From NCBI RefSeq assembly GCF_014898815.1, contig NW_026515541.1, positions 558,001 through 622,000 on the forward strand: 64,000 nt of DNA, read 5' to 3'. How positions within the stretch are numbered: position 1 is the first letter of the stretch; each line of letters begins with the position of its first letter. The position numbers and the translations under genes are program-made. The DNA is from Panonychus citri (Eukaryota; Arthropoda; Arachnida; Trombidiformes; Tetranychidae). Below the pieces are notes generated by a model. The model saw only the letters and a list, made by a program, of their open reading frames with translations, was not told the DNA's origin and did not search any database. This document shows positions 1 to 12,367 of the stretch, piece after piece.

Positions 1-123
1 ACACAAAGCTTGAAGATCAGTTGGCCTACCATTGATCGTAGATCCATCCAATAAATCACCGCCATCATCTTGCATCGTACTACTAACATCAGCCATGACC
101 ATATTAACACTTGAATCAGACAT
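1..123 (-). CDS. N-terminus of an unidentified protein, cut by the left edge
   Basis: Reading the minus strand from an ATG at 123-121, the frame stays open for 41 codons to base 1. It begins MSDSSVNMVMADVSS and is rich in Ser, Asp and Gly (MQDDGGDLLDGS). The rest of the gene lies outside the window. The acidic, low-complexity N-terminus gives no family assignment. The flanking DNA to the right is AT-rich noncoding sequence that could hold its 5' UTR and promoter. It could also be a chance frame, but its codons look unlike the surrounding linker DNA. Confidence 0.45.
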   Translation of the reverse strand, partial: MSDSSVNMVMADVSSTMQDDGGDLLDGSTINGRPTDLQALC

Positions 124-2926
124 TTCTTGCGAAATAATAAAAACAAAGTTTAAACCAAAACAAATCCAAATATTGGCCTGATGATGATGACTGTAGATTT
201 AGAGTATAAGGAGAGATGTTGATTACCAATAGAAGTAGTTTTAAAATGGCGATTAGGTTACAGAATCAAGGTAAGAATTAAAAGAAAAGCAGAAAACAAA
301 ATAACAACAAGAGAAAAGGAAAAATTAATGTATCAGTTACGTCGCATTGAAGGCACTTAACAACAACAAAGAGACACAATAACTATTCCCAGAGAGAGAA
401 TTGGATCATTGGGAGAACAAGTTAAACACCAATAATATATAGTAGAACATTAATTTGATGATGGAAACATAATTGTGATGAGAAGAAAAATTGTAAACAA
501 CAAAAAACAAAGAGATGATTATAAACAACAATTTATTTTCCAATGAAAACGTAAGTGTTTTTTTCTCAATAATTGTAACTCGATTGAACAAAAACAAAAA
601 CAACAACAAGAGAAAAACAAAATCACCAAAAGAAAATTACTAAATTGTCTACATCTAAGGTATCAGTTACTCTTAGATTGATTTATATTCCAACGCAAAG
701 TCAATGATTATCTAATATAATCATTTAATTATCTCAATGAAGAGAATTATAAAAAAAAATCAAGAGCAACATTAGAGCTTCAATTTCATACAATTAACAC
801 AAAAACGTTTCCAATGTTAACTTATCATAATCATGGAATTGCGATTGTGGTGCCATCTGTTGTTCTCAATTAAAACTAACCAGGCAACGAATTGATTGTT
901 GAGCTTAAATTGGAAAATTAATTGTGAATCATTTTCGATTGATGGTTGATTTGGTTTGGTTTGATTTGATTTTGTTGGTTTTCATTTGGGTTGTTTGATG
1001 GTTTGCCTTTGTCATCATTTTCGATTGATGGTTGATTTGGTTTGGTTTGATTTGATTTTGTTGGTTTTCATTTGGGTTGTTTGATGGTTTGCCTTTGTCT
1101 TGGTGGTTAATTGGTGAATCTTTTATTGGATTGAAAGGATTGGGGTAATTAATGTTGATTAAGATGATTAGTTTAATCAGTTTGGGTTTTTTTTCACCTT
1201 CATATTTATCATCTTATTATATTAAATGATTTCATGATTGGTTTTGATATTGTTTTAGTTGTAATCAAAGTTCAAGAGACTTTGAGACTTGGAGATTGAA
1301 AATAATTAAGCTTTTTTTCCTGTGAATATCTCAATTAATTAGCAACAATTTAACTGTCATGTTGATTAAATTGATCATGGTTTCAGTCTTGTTAATGATT
1401 CAATTGTGTTTTGCCAAACTTTATGAAAGATCAGTAAAGATAAGAAATACAATTAGCTTGGCAACAAATCATTTTGCTAATTGTTGCTCATTTAATTTTA
1501 ATCATATCAAACATTTCCAAAATTAGAGACTTGATTTAACTCTAATTGTTCACTGAGGTTCAAGAGTTGATTTTCCAATGAATTTTCAATGAAACCTATT
1601 GAAACAATTAAAAAACCTTCATAATTATATTATGGGCTCTGTCTAAATGAATAAGTATATCTAATTGTTACGTAGTTAATTGTTCATATCAGTTATTTAC
1701 AATGCTCCAAACGCCTATGAAACAATTAACAGTAGAAGATAATTGTTGGCAAAATGTGAAAAGATGCCAAGATTTTCACCGAAATAATCATCTAAATTTC
1801 CCTGAGAATTAATTGATCAATCAATTGTTACTGAATTAAGATCCACCAATTCAATTTAGTAACAATCGACCATAAGAAACAATCAACTAATTACATACAT
1901 AGTCCAATCATCAAGAGAATCAGTAACAAAAGCACAATTAAGAAATAATCACAAATCAATTGTTGATTAATTCAAAGATCTTAAATTAACCATAAAATAT
2001 AAATTCTACTTTTAATTAACTCAATGTCCACTGATTGTCCAGTAATTTTAACTTCGGTCAATCAACTGATTAACATGAAAAAAACATCAAAATGAATTGA
2101 ATTTTCACCATATTAATACTCTAGATATTCAACTGATTCACATTTCAATTCTTAATCTAATCTCATGTTAATCATAAAACAGAATTGATCAAAATCGATT
2201 ACTAATAATATTGAACGAAATCAATTAAATTGATTCGATTAATTTTCTGATCATTTTTGAAAAACGCGCTTCAACCACCAAGAAGTTAAAGTTTGTTAAA
2301 TGATAGAAAAACAATTTAATCAAATGCTAAGAGCCTCAGAAAAGCTTAATTATTCAAAAAAGTTTAATCTATTAACCAACATCCAATACAATTAACTTAA
2401 ATGATCAAAATCTTAAGTTGATTTCAAATTAAATTTCAACAAACAAATTTTTCTGTCACCAGATGTCACAACCGTCCGAAAATATAAAAAAAATGACAAT
2501 TAAAATTGACTTTTTAATTGTTCCCTCCTAATCATTGTTCAAGTCTTAACTGAAAGAATCTCAAATGACAATTAACTCCTGGTTAAAGACTTCCATCAAA
2601 CCAATAATCTTTGAGGATTAAAGCTAAATAGATTTTCTAATGGTACAAACTTAATTGCTTACGATTAATTGATCATAAGTAATTAACTTAATGACCAGTT
2701 TTGAGGTTGAAATGATAGTTTTAAGGTTGATCAATTAATCAAATTGAAATAATATTTTTAATCAGTTTGTATGAAGATGCGTTTGATTTTAGGCTTTGCT
2801 TTTTAAAATGATCAAACCTTTATACAGGTTCAAGTAAATTGTATAAAGGGGATTACATTTAGTTTGATTGTGGGTGAATTTTGATAAAATTTGTATTATA
2901 TATTATAATTAGTTAATTGTTGCGTC
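124..2926. other. Noncoding linker between the left-edge gene and Hr39
   Basis: AT-rich DNA full of the words TTAATTG and AACAATT. I see no coding frame that I trust. It holds the 86-bp tandem duplication listed separately and presumably the 3' UTR of Hr39 near 2700-2926. Confidence 0.6.
928..1099. repeat. Perfect 86-bp tandem duplication
   Basis: The segment 928-1013 is repeated base for base at 1014-1099. The unit is T/G-rich on this strand (TTTGGTTTGGTTTGATTTG and similar). It lies in noncoding DNA. The offset was measured from the shared start ATCATTTTCG to the shared end GCCTTTGTC. Confidence 0.9.
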
Positions 2927-3174
2927 TTAATGGTCATCACTTTGAAATAATTCCATCAGCATATTGAAACCATTGACATCTTTTTCATTCTGTTTAACGG
3001 TTAAAGTTTCTCTGGCAACTTGACAAACTTTTTCCAATTCGAGTAAACGTAAAAGTAATTCACCAAATTTAGATTGATGTTGAGGATAATTACAAGCCGA
3101 ATATGTTTGAAGTGCTTCCATAATCTGTTTCTGTAGTTTGTCAACCTTTTCTAGCTCTTGAAGTTCACTTGCAT

Positions 3175-3210
<36 letters not shown>

Positions 3211-5613
3211 AAAATCAATTAATAACAATGAATAAATTAGTAGGAAATTTCATCTCCTTTCATTGATTCAAATAAGATGGACAAGTAAGTTGACACTTTT
3301 AGTTACCTGATGCCATTAGAATTATGATTTTAAGACAAACGTATTCACATTCGTCCACCTGAAGTCGTCTCAAGTGATCTGAAAGGTAGATCATTTTTTG
3401 TATTACATTATTGATTCCTAGAGTTCGAGCTTCTTCAATTGTGATCACTTGATCGGACGATATCTTAATGGAACCTGGAGTTGCGATTGACCGATAGCAA
3501 CAGCTGAGCAAAAGAAGTTCAATCCATGAATTGTGGAGTAAAACAACTCGATCATCAAATGAGATCTCTTGAAATAAAGGTAAACTTTTACACCATAGAA
3601 CTAATTTGTACAAATGATGATCAGCGATTCTACAGAAACTGTTTTCAATATCGCTCGAAGTCACTTCTTTATTTGTTTCACTGGTCACGTTTTCACTATA
3701 ATAACGATGATTTGTTTTACTTAAATCGCACGTTTTAGTTTCACTCAGCGTCCTGCGCCAATGATGTTCAGCGGATAAAATTTCCTTGATTAGTCCACTT
3801 ATTTTCGGAGGTATAATTGGACTGAAAGTATTGGAGCCTGAGGCGGAATCGCTTGAATCGAGAGTAAACTTTTCATTATTTACTCGATTGGTTATTTCGT
3901 TTCCATTGTTTGTAGTTAAACTAAAATTTACTGGTGAATCGCAATTGATTGATTTTAAATCATTAGACATTGGCAACCATTTTGTTTGATAATAATTTCG
4001 AGCATCGTGACTACTGTGTCCTACTGGTTGGCTCATCATCATGGCACTTGCAACACTTCCATTGTTTGTAGTTAAACTAAAATTTACTGGTGAATCGCAA
4101 TTGATTGATTTTAAATCATTAGACATTGGCAACCATTTTGTTTGATAATAATTTCGAGCATCGTGACTACTGTGTCCTACTGGTTGGCTCATCATCATGG
4201 CACTTGCAACACTGTTTGATTGTTGAACTCTCATGGTATTATTATCAGAATGAACAACAGAATTTAAATTATTACAATTGGCAAATCCATAGTTTGGATT
4301 AATTGTTGTCGGTGAAATTGTATAAGTACATTGATAGGTACTTCGACCTCCTCGAGTTCGATCCTCCCTGATTGCTTCCAATTTCATTCCCATGCGAAGA
4401 CACTTCTCAAATCTACAGGCAGGACACTTTTTTCGAGTATCTTTGGTTATCAAACAATTCGCACCTCGCAAGCAAACATAATTTTTCTTATTTTGTACTG
4501 TTCTTTTGAAAAAGCCTTTACACGATTCGCACGAAAATAGGCCATAATGGAAACCAGAGATTTTATCACCGCAAATTGGACAAGGGCCGGATAGTAACTG
4601 TTGGCGACTGTAACCTGGACTCAATCCAATTCCGGGAAAATCAGCTGACACCATTGAATCACTTGAAGCTGTATTGGCATTTAACTGTTGGCTTTGATTG
4701 ATATTTGGTACAACAGAATTTTGATTAGAATTGATTAGTTTGTTTCCACTAGAATCTTGTTGACGAGGTGTTGATGGTGAAGCAAAATCACTAGTATTTG
4801 ATTCATCAGAAGCTGATGATGCTAAAGATGCTGATGAAGCAGCTAAACAACAAGGGGAAATAAGAAGAGCAGATAAAATATATTAGAGATAAATGATAAT
4901 TAATGAGTCATAAAACCGTTATAATGATGAACGTTTTTCTTTTTTTTTCTTCTTCTCTTGATTTTACCTGTTAACCTGAGATCTTGCAAAGAGCGAGATG
5001 GAAGTTGGTCAATTGATATGTTTACAGGTCGAAAGTTTGGTAAACCAAGGGCAGATTCGTTCATCGAACCTCGTTTCTTTCGATTACCACAGGAAGAGAT
5101 ATATTGAAAAGGAGAACAACCTAAATTTGAATTCGTGTTATTTTCACCATTGATGATCATTGATGGTGTTCGAGGAGATTCCATCTCTTCATCCATAACG
5201 GAGTCCATTCCAGACTCGATTGAAGTCGATGGCGATATCACAGATTCACGATTTTGATTCTCACTTTCGTTACATTTTCCAGACTGACCAGTGGATTGTA
5301 ACTGATTACCCATATTCTTATTACTATTGCCATTGGTCCTCTTTAAATTATCTTCACAATTTGAAGCGGATGATTTAATTGACGATTGATAAACATGATG
5401 AGAATTGGCTAAACTTAACAATAAAGATGCTTGAGACAAATTGTCATCATTGTATGTTGACTGAGTTGATCTAAGCTGAGATAGATCAATTGATGGACTT
5501 CGACGCGTCGTAACTCCCGAAACTGGGGCTAAATTATTACCATTTACAGTAGATAACTGATTAGATCCTCGGGTCTTATAAGATTCGGCCATAACAACAT
5601 CACAATCGGACAT
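2927..5613 (-). CDS. Hr39: Nuclear receptor Hr39 (NR5B), three coding exons
   Basis: This is a ligand-regulated or orphan transcription factor of the FTZ-F1/SF-1 group that binds DNA as a monomer in the nucleus. CDS on minus strand: 5613-4968, 4842-3307, 3174-2927; 809 aa, close to the fly Hr39 length. The two-zinc-finger DBD starts near residue 303 (CPICGDKISGFHYGLFSCE), with P-box CESCKGFF. It is followed by the NR5 FTZ-F1 box, where RGGRSTYQCTYT marks the NR5B rather than the FTZ-F1 branch. The LBD covers about residues 565-809 and ends in an AF-2 helix, NMLMELF. The hinge carries a perfect in-frame duplication of 52 residues. The second intron (3175-3306) contains a long (GA)n tract that on the sense strand serves as a pyrimidine-rich acceptor. 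The start is uncertain: I chose the ATG encoding MSDCDVVMAES, but the frame stays open upstream to about 5733, and another frame with a good ATG overlaps it, so an upstream exon is possible. Confidence 0.9.
3179..3206. repeat. (GA)n microsatellite in an Hr39 intron
   Basis: About 14 GA dinucleotides. On the transcribed (minus) strand they form the CT-rich tract directly before the acceptor of the last Hr39 exon, so repeat length could affect splicing. Confidence 0.9.
3901..4212. repeat. Perfect 156-bp tandem duplication inside the Hr39 coding exon
   Basis: Bases 3901-4056 and 4057-4212 are identical by eye. The unit is 52 codons, so the duplication keeps the reading frame and doubles a hinge segment that runs from about SVASAMMMSQPVGHSS to NFSLTTNNG. 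Confidence 0.92.
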
Positions 5614-7421
5614 TTCAGCGGCAATTGTATTAACTGAATGACGACGACCAAAGTTACCACCAAAGGTGAGAAAGTTGATACAAACTCGGAGCAAGTAAAG
5701 CACTGGGTAAACTACTACGATGACGATGGTCACGATTAAGAATCATTGGTGATAATCCCATTTGAGATGAAGTAGATTGAGACCTTTGGCCTTTAAGATA
5801 TTTACTATTGTTACCATCCATTACCTTAGACAGTGCAAAGATGATGAGAGAAAGTGAGAAGAGTCAGAATAAGGAAGATAGAGAGAAAGAGAGAGAGAGA
5901 GAGAGTAATTGAGTGAGATAGTGAAAAGAGGCAAGAATGAAGATTGATGATAACGTTCACATCCAAATCAATCTTTTATCTGTGGAGAAAAAGAAAATGA
6001 GAAAACCATAATTCCATTAGTAATCATAATATAATATGGAGAAAATAATCTAAGTCAAACAATTAGAATGATAGATAAGCTGGAAGATGAAGACAATTTA
6101 CGTAAAAGAGAAAAGATAAAATTCTGAAAAATCACCAGAAGAAACATGGAAAAAGATTACTACTCATTTGGAAATACTCGATAATTTGCCTCAGGCTAAT
6201 CATGTGGATTAAGAGATGATAACGATTGTTTTAGAGGAGAGAAAATGAAAAGCTCAGATGATAACATGATGGTGGAAATTGCTGAGTGAAAAATTGACTG
6301 GGTGAGGCAAAATCTCTGGCTGAGGAATGGTAAATATCTGCTACCTGTTCAACAGATTATTCAGATTCTGAAAAGGGTGAGGCAAAGATGATGATGGTGA
6401 TGGAAGGGAAAATGATTCATGATGAATGCAAATCTCATCTCTGATTCGGTTACCTGTGATTCTGGGGGAGAGAAAATTGTTCCAACTCATTTGAAAGGTG
6501 ATTCTTTCGGTGGAAGAGCCTTGACCCATCAGGATATTGAAACTTCCAATGTTATCGGTCATTCGGATCAATTCCAGAGTTTGGTGGTGGACACAGAGAC
6601 TATTTGACCAATCGAATTACAATTGATCCATAATTAACTCATCTCGATAACTTCTTACTCCTTTTGGCAAAAGATTCTTGAGACTAATTAGATAGAGATC
6701 AAGAACAATTGAATTGAATCAAATTCTATTCCAGTTAAAGACAATTTTGTTGATCAAATTCACAATAATTCATATGAATTATTCACAGGTGAGTAATATG
6801 ATTTTCCAAATAACCGATTCGGTTGATTTCACTTTTAATTTCACTGATTAATTGTTCATCTAAAACATGGATGATAATTCACTTGTTGAAAGCTGAGAAT
6901 TGATTAGTCTCTTTTCTCAGGTCTTTTAGGTTATTTGACCAGAGATTTTCTGGTCATTCAGATTTTTCCATGAAAAAGCTTCATGACATCAAGATTATTA
7001 TGTCAACAAATTCAAAACTCATATTCGATCATTGAAATTATCGATTATTATCGATGATCGAAAAAAATTGATGATTGAAAATCAAACATCGATTTTTTCG
7101 TCTCTCTCTCTTTTCCTTTCTTTCATTGTAATTGTCTTAAAGTTTATTTGATCACTTGATTGTCGAGTTAATTGTGAAATTAGAAATGTTATTTTGTTTA
7201 AAAGTTTAGTTTCTTTAATAATCGGAAATTAATTTAAGGCATATTGGTGATGATGATGATGATCAGGTGATTGTATCAAAATAATTGTGTTCATTTGAGA
7301 AAGAGAAAGAAAATTATTAAATTGTTGATGATGGTTAGAAAATATTTACACTGGACAATTTAAATGGAAAGTGATTAACTAGTTTAGCTTGGATTGATTG
7401 TTTTCGATTGCTGATTGTTGA
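5614..7421. other. Hr39 5' region and linker to the CCDC50-like gene
   Basis: It includes a possible upstream Hr39 exon around 5650-5820 on the minus strand (a frame beginning MDGNNSKYLKGQ), a short (GA)n near 5889-5906 and AT-rich DNA. Short open frames at 6341-6607 run on both strands and look like chance. No other gene is seen. Confidence 0.5.
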
Positions 7422-9126
7422 TTATTGAGTTCGACAAGTGTCTCGACTTTTTTTACTCCGTTTTTCGGCTGTCACTCGTCGTTGGCCTTGGACGGGTTGG
7501 TAGCCAATGTAATTGTTATCATCAAATTGTTCGGCTTGTAAATTGTTGTAATTGGTTTCGTTTATTGTCGGTTGTTGTTGTTGTTGTTGTTGTTGTTGAG
7601 CGTTATTTTTATTAGCGGGTGGACTTTGCGAGGATGATGAACACGGAGATACTCGGCATAGTTCAGCGAAATGGACACCGGTCAAATCGGCTACATTTTC
7701 GGGTTCTACCTTTTTACTTGGTGTCCCACTTGTCGGTTGGCGTCTTTTGTACGTTGGGTCGAGGTCCATTGCCACATTATGGAAACTTGGGATCGGTGGT
7801 AAGTCACGTTTTGCCAAATCATTAGCCTCTGGTGAGATATCATGATAATTAGTTTCATTATTGTTAATTGAACAACTTGAATGGTTCATATTGGTTAATG
7901 AAGTTTCTTCAATTGCTAATTCATGATAACTTTGTGTTAATCCTCCTCTTCCTCCAAGTTGCCTTGACCTCTTATGGTTGGTTGAATCTATTCTTTCTCT
8001 TGAATAATAATGACCACTACTATTACTACTTTTAATTGTATTAGACCCAAGGGAAGTTGCATCGTCATGCTGATTAATTTTTCCATTAAAAATTAGGTTA
8101 CCCTCTTGATCCACTTTTCTCATCCTTTCTCGTTCCAATTTAGCCTGACGAGCACGTTCACGGGCACGTTTGGCTCTGGCCTTTTCCTCTTCCTGTAAAA
8201 TTCGTGCAATCTCATAATCTTGAGCTTCAATCCACTCTTTCTTTTCCTTGGCAATGGCCGCTTTCCGTTGGGTCTCATATTGATGTAAAAATCGAGCCAA
8301 TTCTTCATCTTGTTCGGCCATAAATTGTGACATCTCCGCTTCAGTCAAACCAACCGGTGGTTTTAAACACAAATCTGACAGATAATCTTCAGTTAAACCC
8401 GATGAATTTGATGTCCCAGCAATTGGGTTAACAAGATCACCGAAAATCTCAGCATCATCCATATCAGCGATAGTCCGATTAACGGCATCCAAAAGGTCCG
8501 GATTCATGGAACCAAATTTCTCTAACCGAATCTTTTCAACCTGTAACCTTTCCCGTTGAACTTTCTTCCGTTTAAGTCGCTCTTTCTCCTTCTCCTGAAG
8601 CCTCTGAGCTAATTTTTCATCCTCTTCAACAATCAAATTCAATTGTTCAGCCTTCCTCCTTTCTTCATCAACCAAAGCTTCCTGTATCTCTTTGGCTATC
8701 CTCTCATCTTCATCAGCAACTCTCTGCCTTTCTCTCTCAAACTCAATCATCCTTTCATATTCCTCCTTCTCTTGAATGTATCTCGCCTTTTCGAGGTCAC
8801 TTCGAAAAACTTGATTCTTGAAACGGTTACCTTCATAGAATGAGTTAACTAGATGATAAAGAAAAAAGAATAGAAAATAAATAACAAGTTAGCCTATTGA
8901 ACAAAAGGAAAAGGAAACACACAAAGAGCATTAACTTTACTTTCTTCATCTTGTAACCTGTAAGCGATTGCATTATCCTCCCTCACAAGCCATTCCCGGC
9001 AAACTGAACACAGAAAAGGTAAACAAATCAATTAGCTGAATTGAGTTAACAAAGTCACAATCATCTCTTACCTTGATTAACTTTACCCTCAGGAATGTCT
9101 TCTTCAGTTAGTCCAGCATGGGCCAT
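7422..9126 (-). CDS. CCDC50-like coiled-coil protein, three coding exons
   Basis: Exons on minus strand: 9126-9072, 9003-8941, 8848-7422; 514 aa. The N-terminus (MAHAGLTEEDIPEGKVNQ, then VCREWLVREDNAIAYRLQD and EEINSFYEGNRF) matches the conserved CCDC50/Ymer N-terminal domain, which has the same order: a CREWL/CRDF motif, a LQD/LQE motif and then long EAKRLQEEE-type helices. A charged coiled coil follows for about 150 residues (repeated EEDEKLAQRLQEKE, EIARILQEEEKA). The C-terminal half is low-complexity, with a glutamine run encoded around 7571-7599. Vertebrate CCDC50 is a ubiquitin-binding, tyrosine-phosphorylated adaptor in EGFR and NF-kB signalling and autophagy. Function here is inferred from that family. 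The first two coding exons are short (55 and 63 nt), and phases agree at both introns. Confidence 0.85.
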
Positions 9127-11251
9127 GGTTCAAATCCAGGGTAAAATGGACACTTTGTTTTACTCATTAAAAGTTGTCACTTGAAAAATGAAAATTTACA
9201 CAAATTGAGGTAAACAGAATCACCTTTTCCTTTTTGCTTTTACAAAGGTAACATTCTGATACTGTTTACATACGAGAATTAAGTTTAATTGATCACAGAG
9301 AGAAACAAGATGATTTAATTAAAAACATTTTTTCAAAATTGTCACAGGTAAAGAAAAACAATCAACAATAATAATAAGAAAAGGTTCAACTTTTGTTTAC
9401 ATCAAGAAAATGAGAAAACAACAACACCAACCTTGAGATTAAGACGATGATGACTGAGAATTGTAATTAAAGTTGATGCTGATGATTTAGTGTTAATTGT
9501 AGAGGTTGTTGGTTCGCCTGTTGATGATCTTCAACACAATCAATCAATTAGAGAATTAAATTACCTGGAGAGAGAATTAAATGTGAAAAGGATTAACCTG
9601 TAACCCGCAAGGGATGAGAAGCAAAAGAAACACTGAAGAGGAAAACAAAGTGCATAGAAAAAGAAAGAGAAGAAAAGAAAGAGAAAAGTTTAAAGTAAGA
9701 GGAAAAAGAGAGAAGAAAAAAAGTAAACATTAAAGAAGAGCAACAATTTAGAAATGGAACTTGATTGTTACTATTAAGGTGAACAATTTAATTCGCAACA
9801 ATTTAATTGTGATCACTTAACATGATTACGATTACGATTTTGGTTAATGTTAACTTGAATGTTCAATCAACTTGAAACAATTAAATGTTAGTATTGTAAT
9901 AAACTTTATTTAATTGTGTTGGTTTTAAATTTTCATTACAATTTATTGGGTCTCATCAATTTTACCTTGAATTTAATGATTGTTACTTAAATTAGTTGAC
10001 GACTATTAAGCTAATTGATTATCTCCTTATTGAATTAGGGTAACAATTTAATTTGTTCACATTTTCAACTCATCCCATTGATAAAAGATATTCAATTAAT
10101 CACAATTAAATGATCAACATTGAACATGACAATGATTAAAGGGACAATCGTTACAATTGATTATCTTTCTGATTGATTTCAAGTTTTTATTGATTCTCCT
10201 TGTTAATTTAATATACCAAAGGTAAGAATTGATTATAATTGAAATTTTCTGATTAACTTACTAATTGCTGATTTCTAATTGATTCAATGTTAACAATCAA
10301 ATTAACTTGAAGATATGAAAAGTGATCATCTGGATTGTTTTTAATAATAAATAAATTTTGAGGTTTAAATTGTCCAAATTATGATTAACAATCAATCAAT
10401 TATGTGATATTTGTAAATTATGACAATTTATTAATATTGGATTGATTTAAATTAATGACTACAAATTAATTTCTAATTGTATGAGATGATTAATGTTATA
10501 TGATTGATATTAAGGCAACAAATTGTTGTCATGATTAATTGTTTGTATATATAAAATGATATTAGGATTTAATTGTGTGTCAAAATGATTCTTAATCCAA
10601 TATGATTAGTTGATTTTGCAATAATTGCCACAATTTTGTTAATGATTTTTGAGCATTTTTTTTTCTTGATCACAATAAGTTAAATAATGAAGTTGATTGT
10701 GAATTTGTTGATGTTGATGATTATGTTGATATGATTAAGAATTAATTGTAACCCAAATAGCTGAAAGTTGAATGTTGATTGTGAAGAAAATGAAACAGGA
10801 AGAATTACTTTTTTTCCCTTTATAAACCTCCGATTAAATTGTGATGAATTAAGAAAAGTGATTAACATCCAAGGTCTATGGGAATTCATATGTAGTAGTA
10901 TTTAGAAGGCTCGTTGATTGAATGTTATAAGAGAGCAATCAACAAATAGGCAGAAAAGAAAAGGGGAAAAATGAATTTACAATTTAGGGAATTGTGGTGG
11001 AGAAAATCACAATTTAAATTGTTCCAAAGATTAGAATAAATTGTAACAATTAACTTGTTGGTAAACAATTGGAAAGACACATTAACATGTGAAAATGAAG
11101 TTATCAAGAGTCGATTTTATCTCTTACTGAAGATGCGAAATTAAATGTTCAACAATTAGGAGCAATTGGAAGAAGATGAAGATAATTAACAGAAGAAATT
11201 AACAAATAGAATTAATTAACAATAAACAATTGGGATGATTAAAAGATTGGA
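9127..11251. other. Noncoding linker
   Basis: AT-rich, with abundant TTAATTG-type words. The right half of the Hr39/CCDC50 cluster ends here; the short frames around 10680-11107 have biased, hydrophobic translations and no supporting splice sites. Nothing else is recognised. Confidence 0.6.
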
Positions 11252-12367
11252 TTAAATTCCGTTGGAGAAAAATTTACTTGGTAAGATGATGGATGTTGCC
11301 GTTGGTCGTTGGACCGATGATGGTCTTGGTGAGGTTATTGATTTCGATGGTGAACTTGATAGTCGGAAAAGTGACCTTATTGCCGTGCGAAATTTGCGAC
11401 TTAGTATAAAATGAATGATTGGATTCATACCAGAATTAACTACACCCAACCAAATGGCGAAATTGTGTATTGGTGCCAGAAATTGTGTACACTCGGAGCA
11501 GAGACAAATTATCGTTGACACTATGAAAAACGGAGCCCAACAAACAATAAACACCAACATGATTAGTCCAAGGGTGAAGGACAATTTATGTTGTATCATT
11601 AGCGCTGAGAATCTTGATATTTCCTTGGAATCAGAATCACCACCACCACCATTTACAACGGTTCCATATTCGGTACCACCGCCAGTGTCATAATGAGCGA
11701 TAAAGTTTAGTTTTGTTTTGAATTTTGATCGACGTCGTTTAAGCGTTAAACTTGCCAATGCCAATCGATATGTTCCAACATTGAAACTGATCATTAAAAT
11801 TAAAGGTAAATAGAAGATGAGAAGTAGAATGACAACCAGAATCTCTTTACCATGAAGGAAATCGCAAATCGCTGAGTCTTCATCATGAGTTCCAATACAA
11901 GCGTAATCAATGATATGTGGTAACTTGACAATGACCAAAGTGGAAAACCAAACCAGTGCGATGTTTATGTTCACTTGGCGAGTGGTCAGTTTACGGGAAT
12001 AGCCGATTGGCTTGCGAATCGCCATGTATCGGTCCATGGATAGAACGGTCAGATTAAAGATGGAGGAGATAACGGAAATTTCTTGGAACAAAAAAAGAAG
12101 ATGATATTTAGCAATCTCCAGGATGTTCAAAGGTATCACGATAACGCCGATGGTCAAATCGGACAAGGCCAATGAGATGATGTACCTGTTGGTTGATTTG
12201 GAACCGAAACATTTATACTTGAGGGCGACAATTATTACCAATAGATTACCGATAATTATTTCCAAACAAATTGAGATTGAGAAAAGATCGAGAACAAAAT
12301 TACCCGATTCATGGAAATGAGGATAATTAACTTGGGAGAAATTATCAAATTCACTTTCTACATCCAT
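11252..12367 (-). CDS. Class A GPCR, amine-receptor-like, atypical motifs
   Basis: One uninterrupted exon of 371 aa with seven hydrophobic segments, expected in the plasma membrane. Landmarks: N41 in TM1 (GNLLV), D70 in TM2 (LALSDL), DRY at 112-114, W140 in TM4, P188 in TM5 (FYLPL), CWAP at 276-279 in TM6, and W306 with NSGMNPIIH at 311-319 in TM7. The TM7 pattern (IWLG, NS, NP) and CWxPFF are like biogenic amine receptors. Three features are odd. TM2 to TM3 is about nine residues shorter than in dopamine receptors. The conserved cysteine at the top of TM3 and the ECL1 tryptophan are absent. Counting back from DRY, the position that holds the amine-binding Asp is Gln95. NPxxY reads NPIIH. ECL2 still has two cysteines. 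The third intracellular loop has a glycine-rich stretch (GGGTEYGTVVNGGGG). The ligand is unknown; it may be an orphan or degenerate amine receptor. Confidence 0.85.
   Translation of the reverse strand: MDVESEFDNFSQVNYPHFHESGNFVLDLFSISICLEIIIGNLLVIIVALKYKCFGSKSTNRYIISLALSDLTIGVIVIPLNILEIAKYHLLFLFQEISVISSIFNLTVLSMDRYMAIRKPIGYSRKLTTRQVNINIALVWFSTLVIVKLPHIIDYACIGTHDEDSAICDFLHGKEILVVILLLIFYLPLILMISFNVGTYRLALASLTLKRRRSKFKTKLNFIAHYDTGGGTEYGTVVNGGGGDSDSKEISRFSALMIQHKLSFTLGLIMLVFIVCWAPFFIVSTIICLCSECTQFLAPIHNFAIWLGVVNSGMNPIIHFILSRKFRTAIRSLFRLSSSPSKSITSPRPSSVQRPTATSIILPSKFFSNGI

Noticed and set aside
6341..6607. Opposing small frames upstream of Hr39
   Set aside because: They overlap on opposite strands, have no splice sites in phase with Hr39 and no domain.
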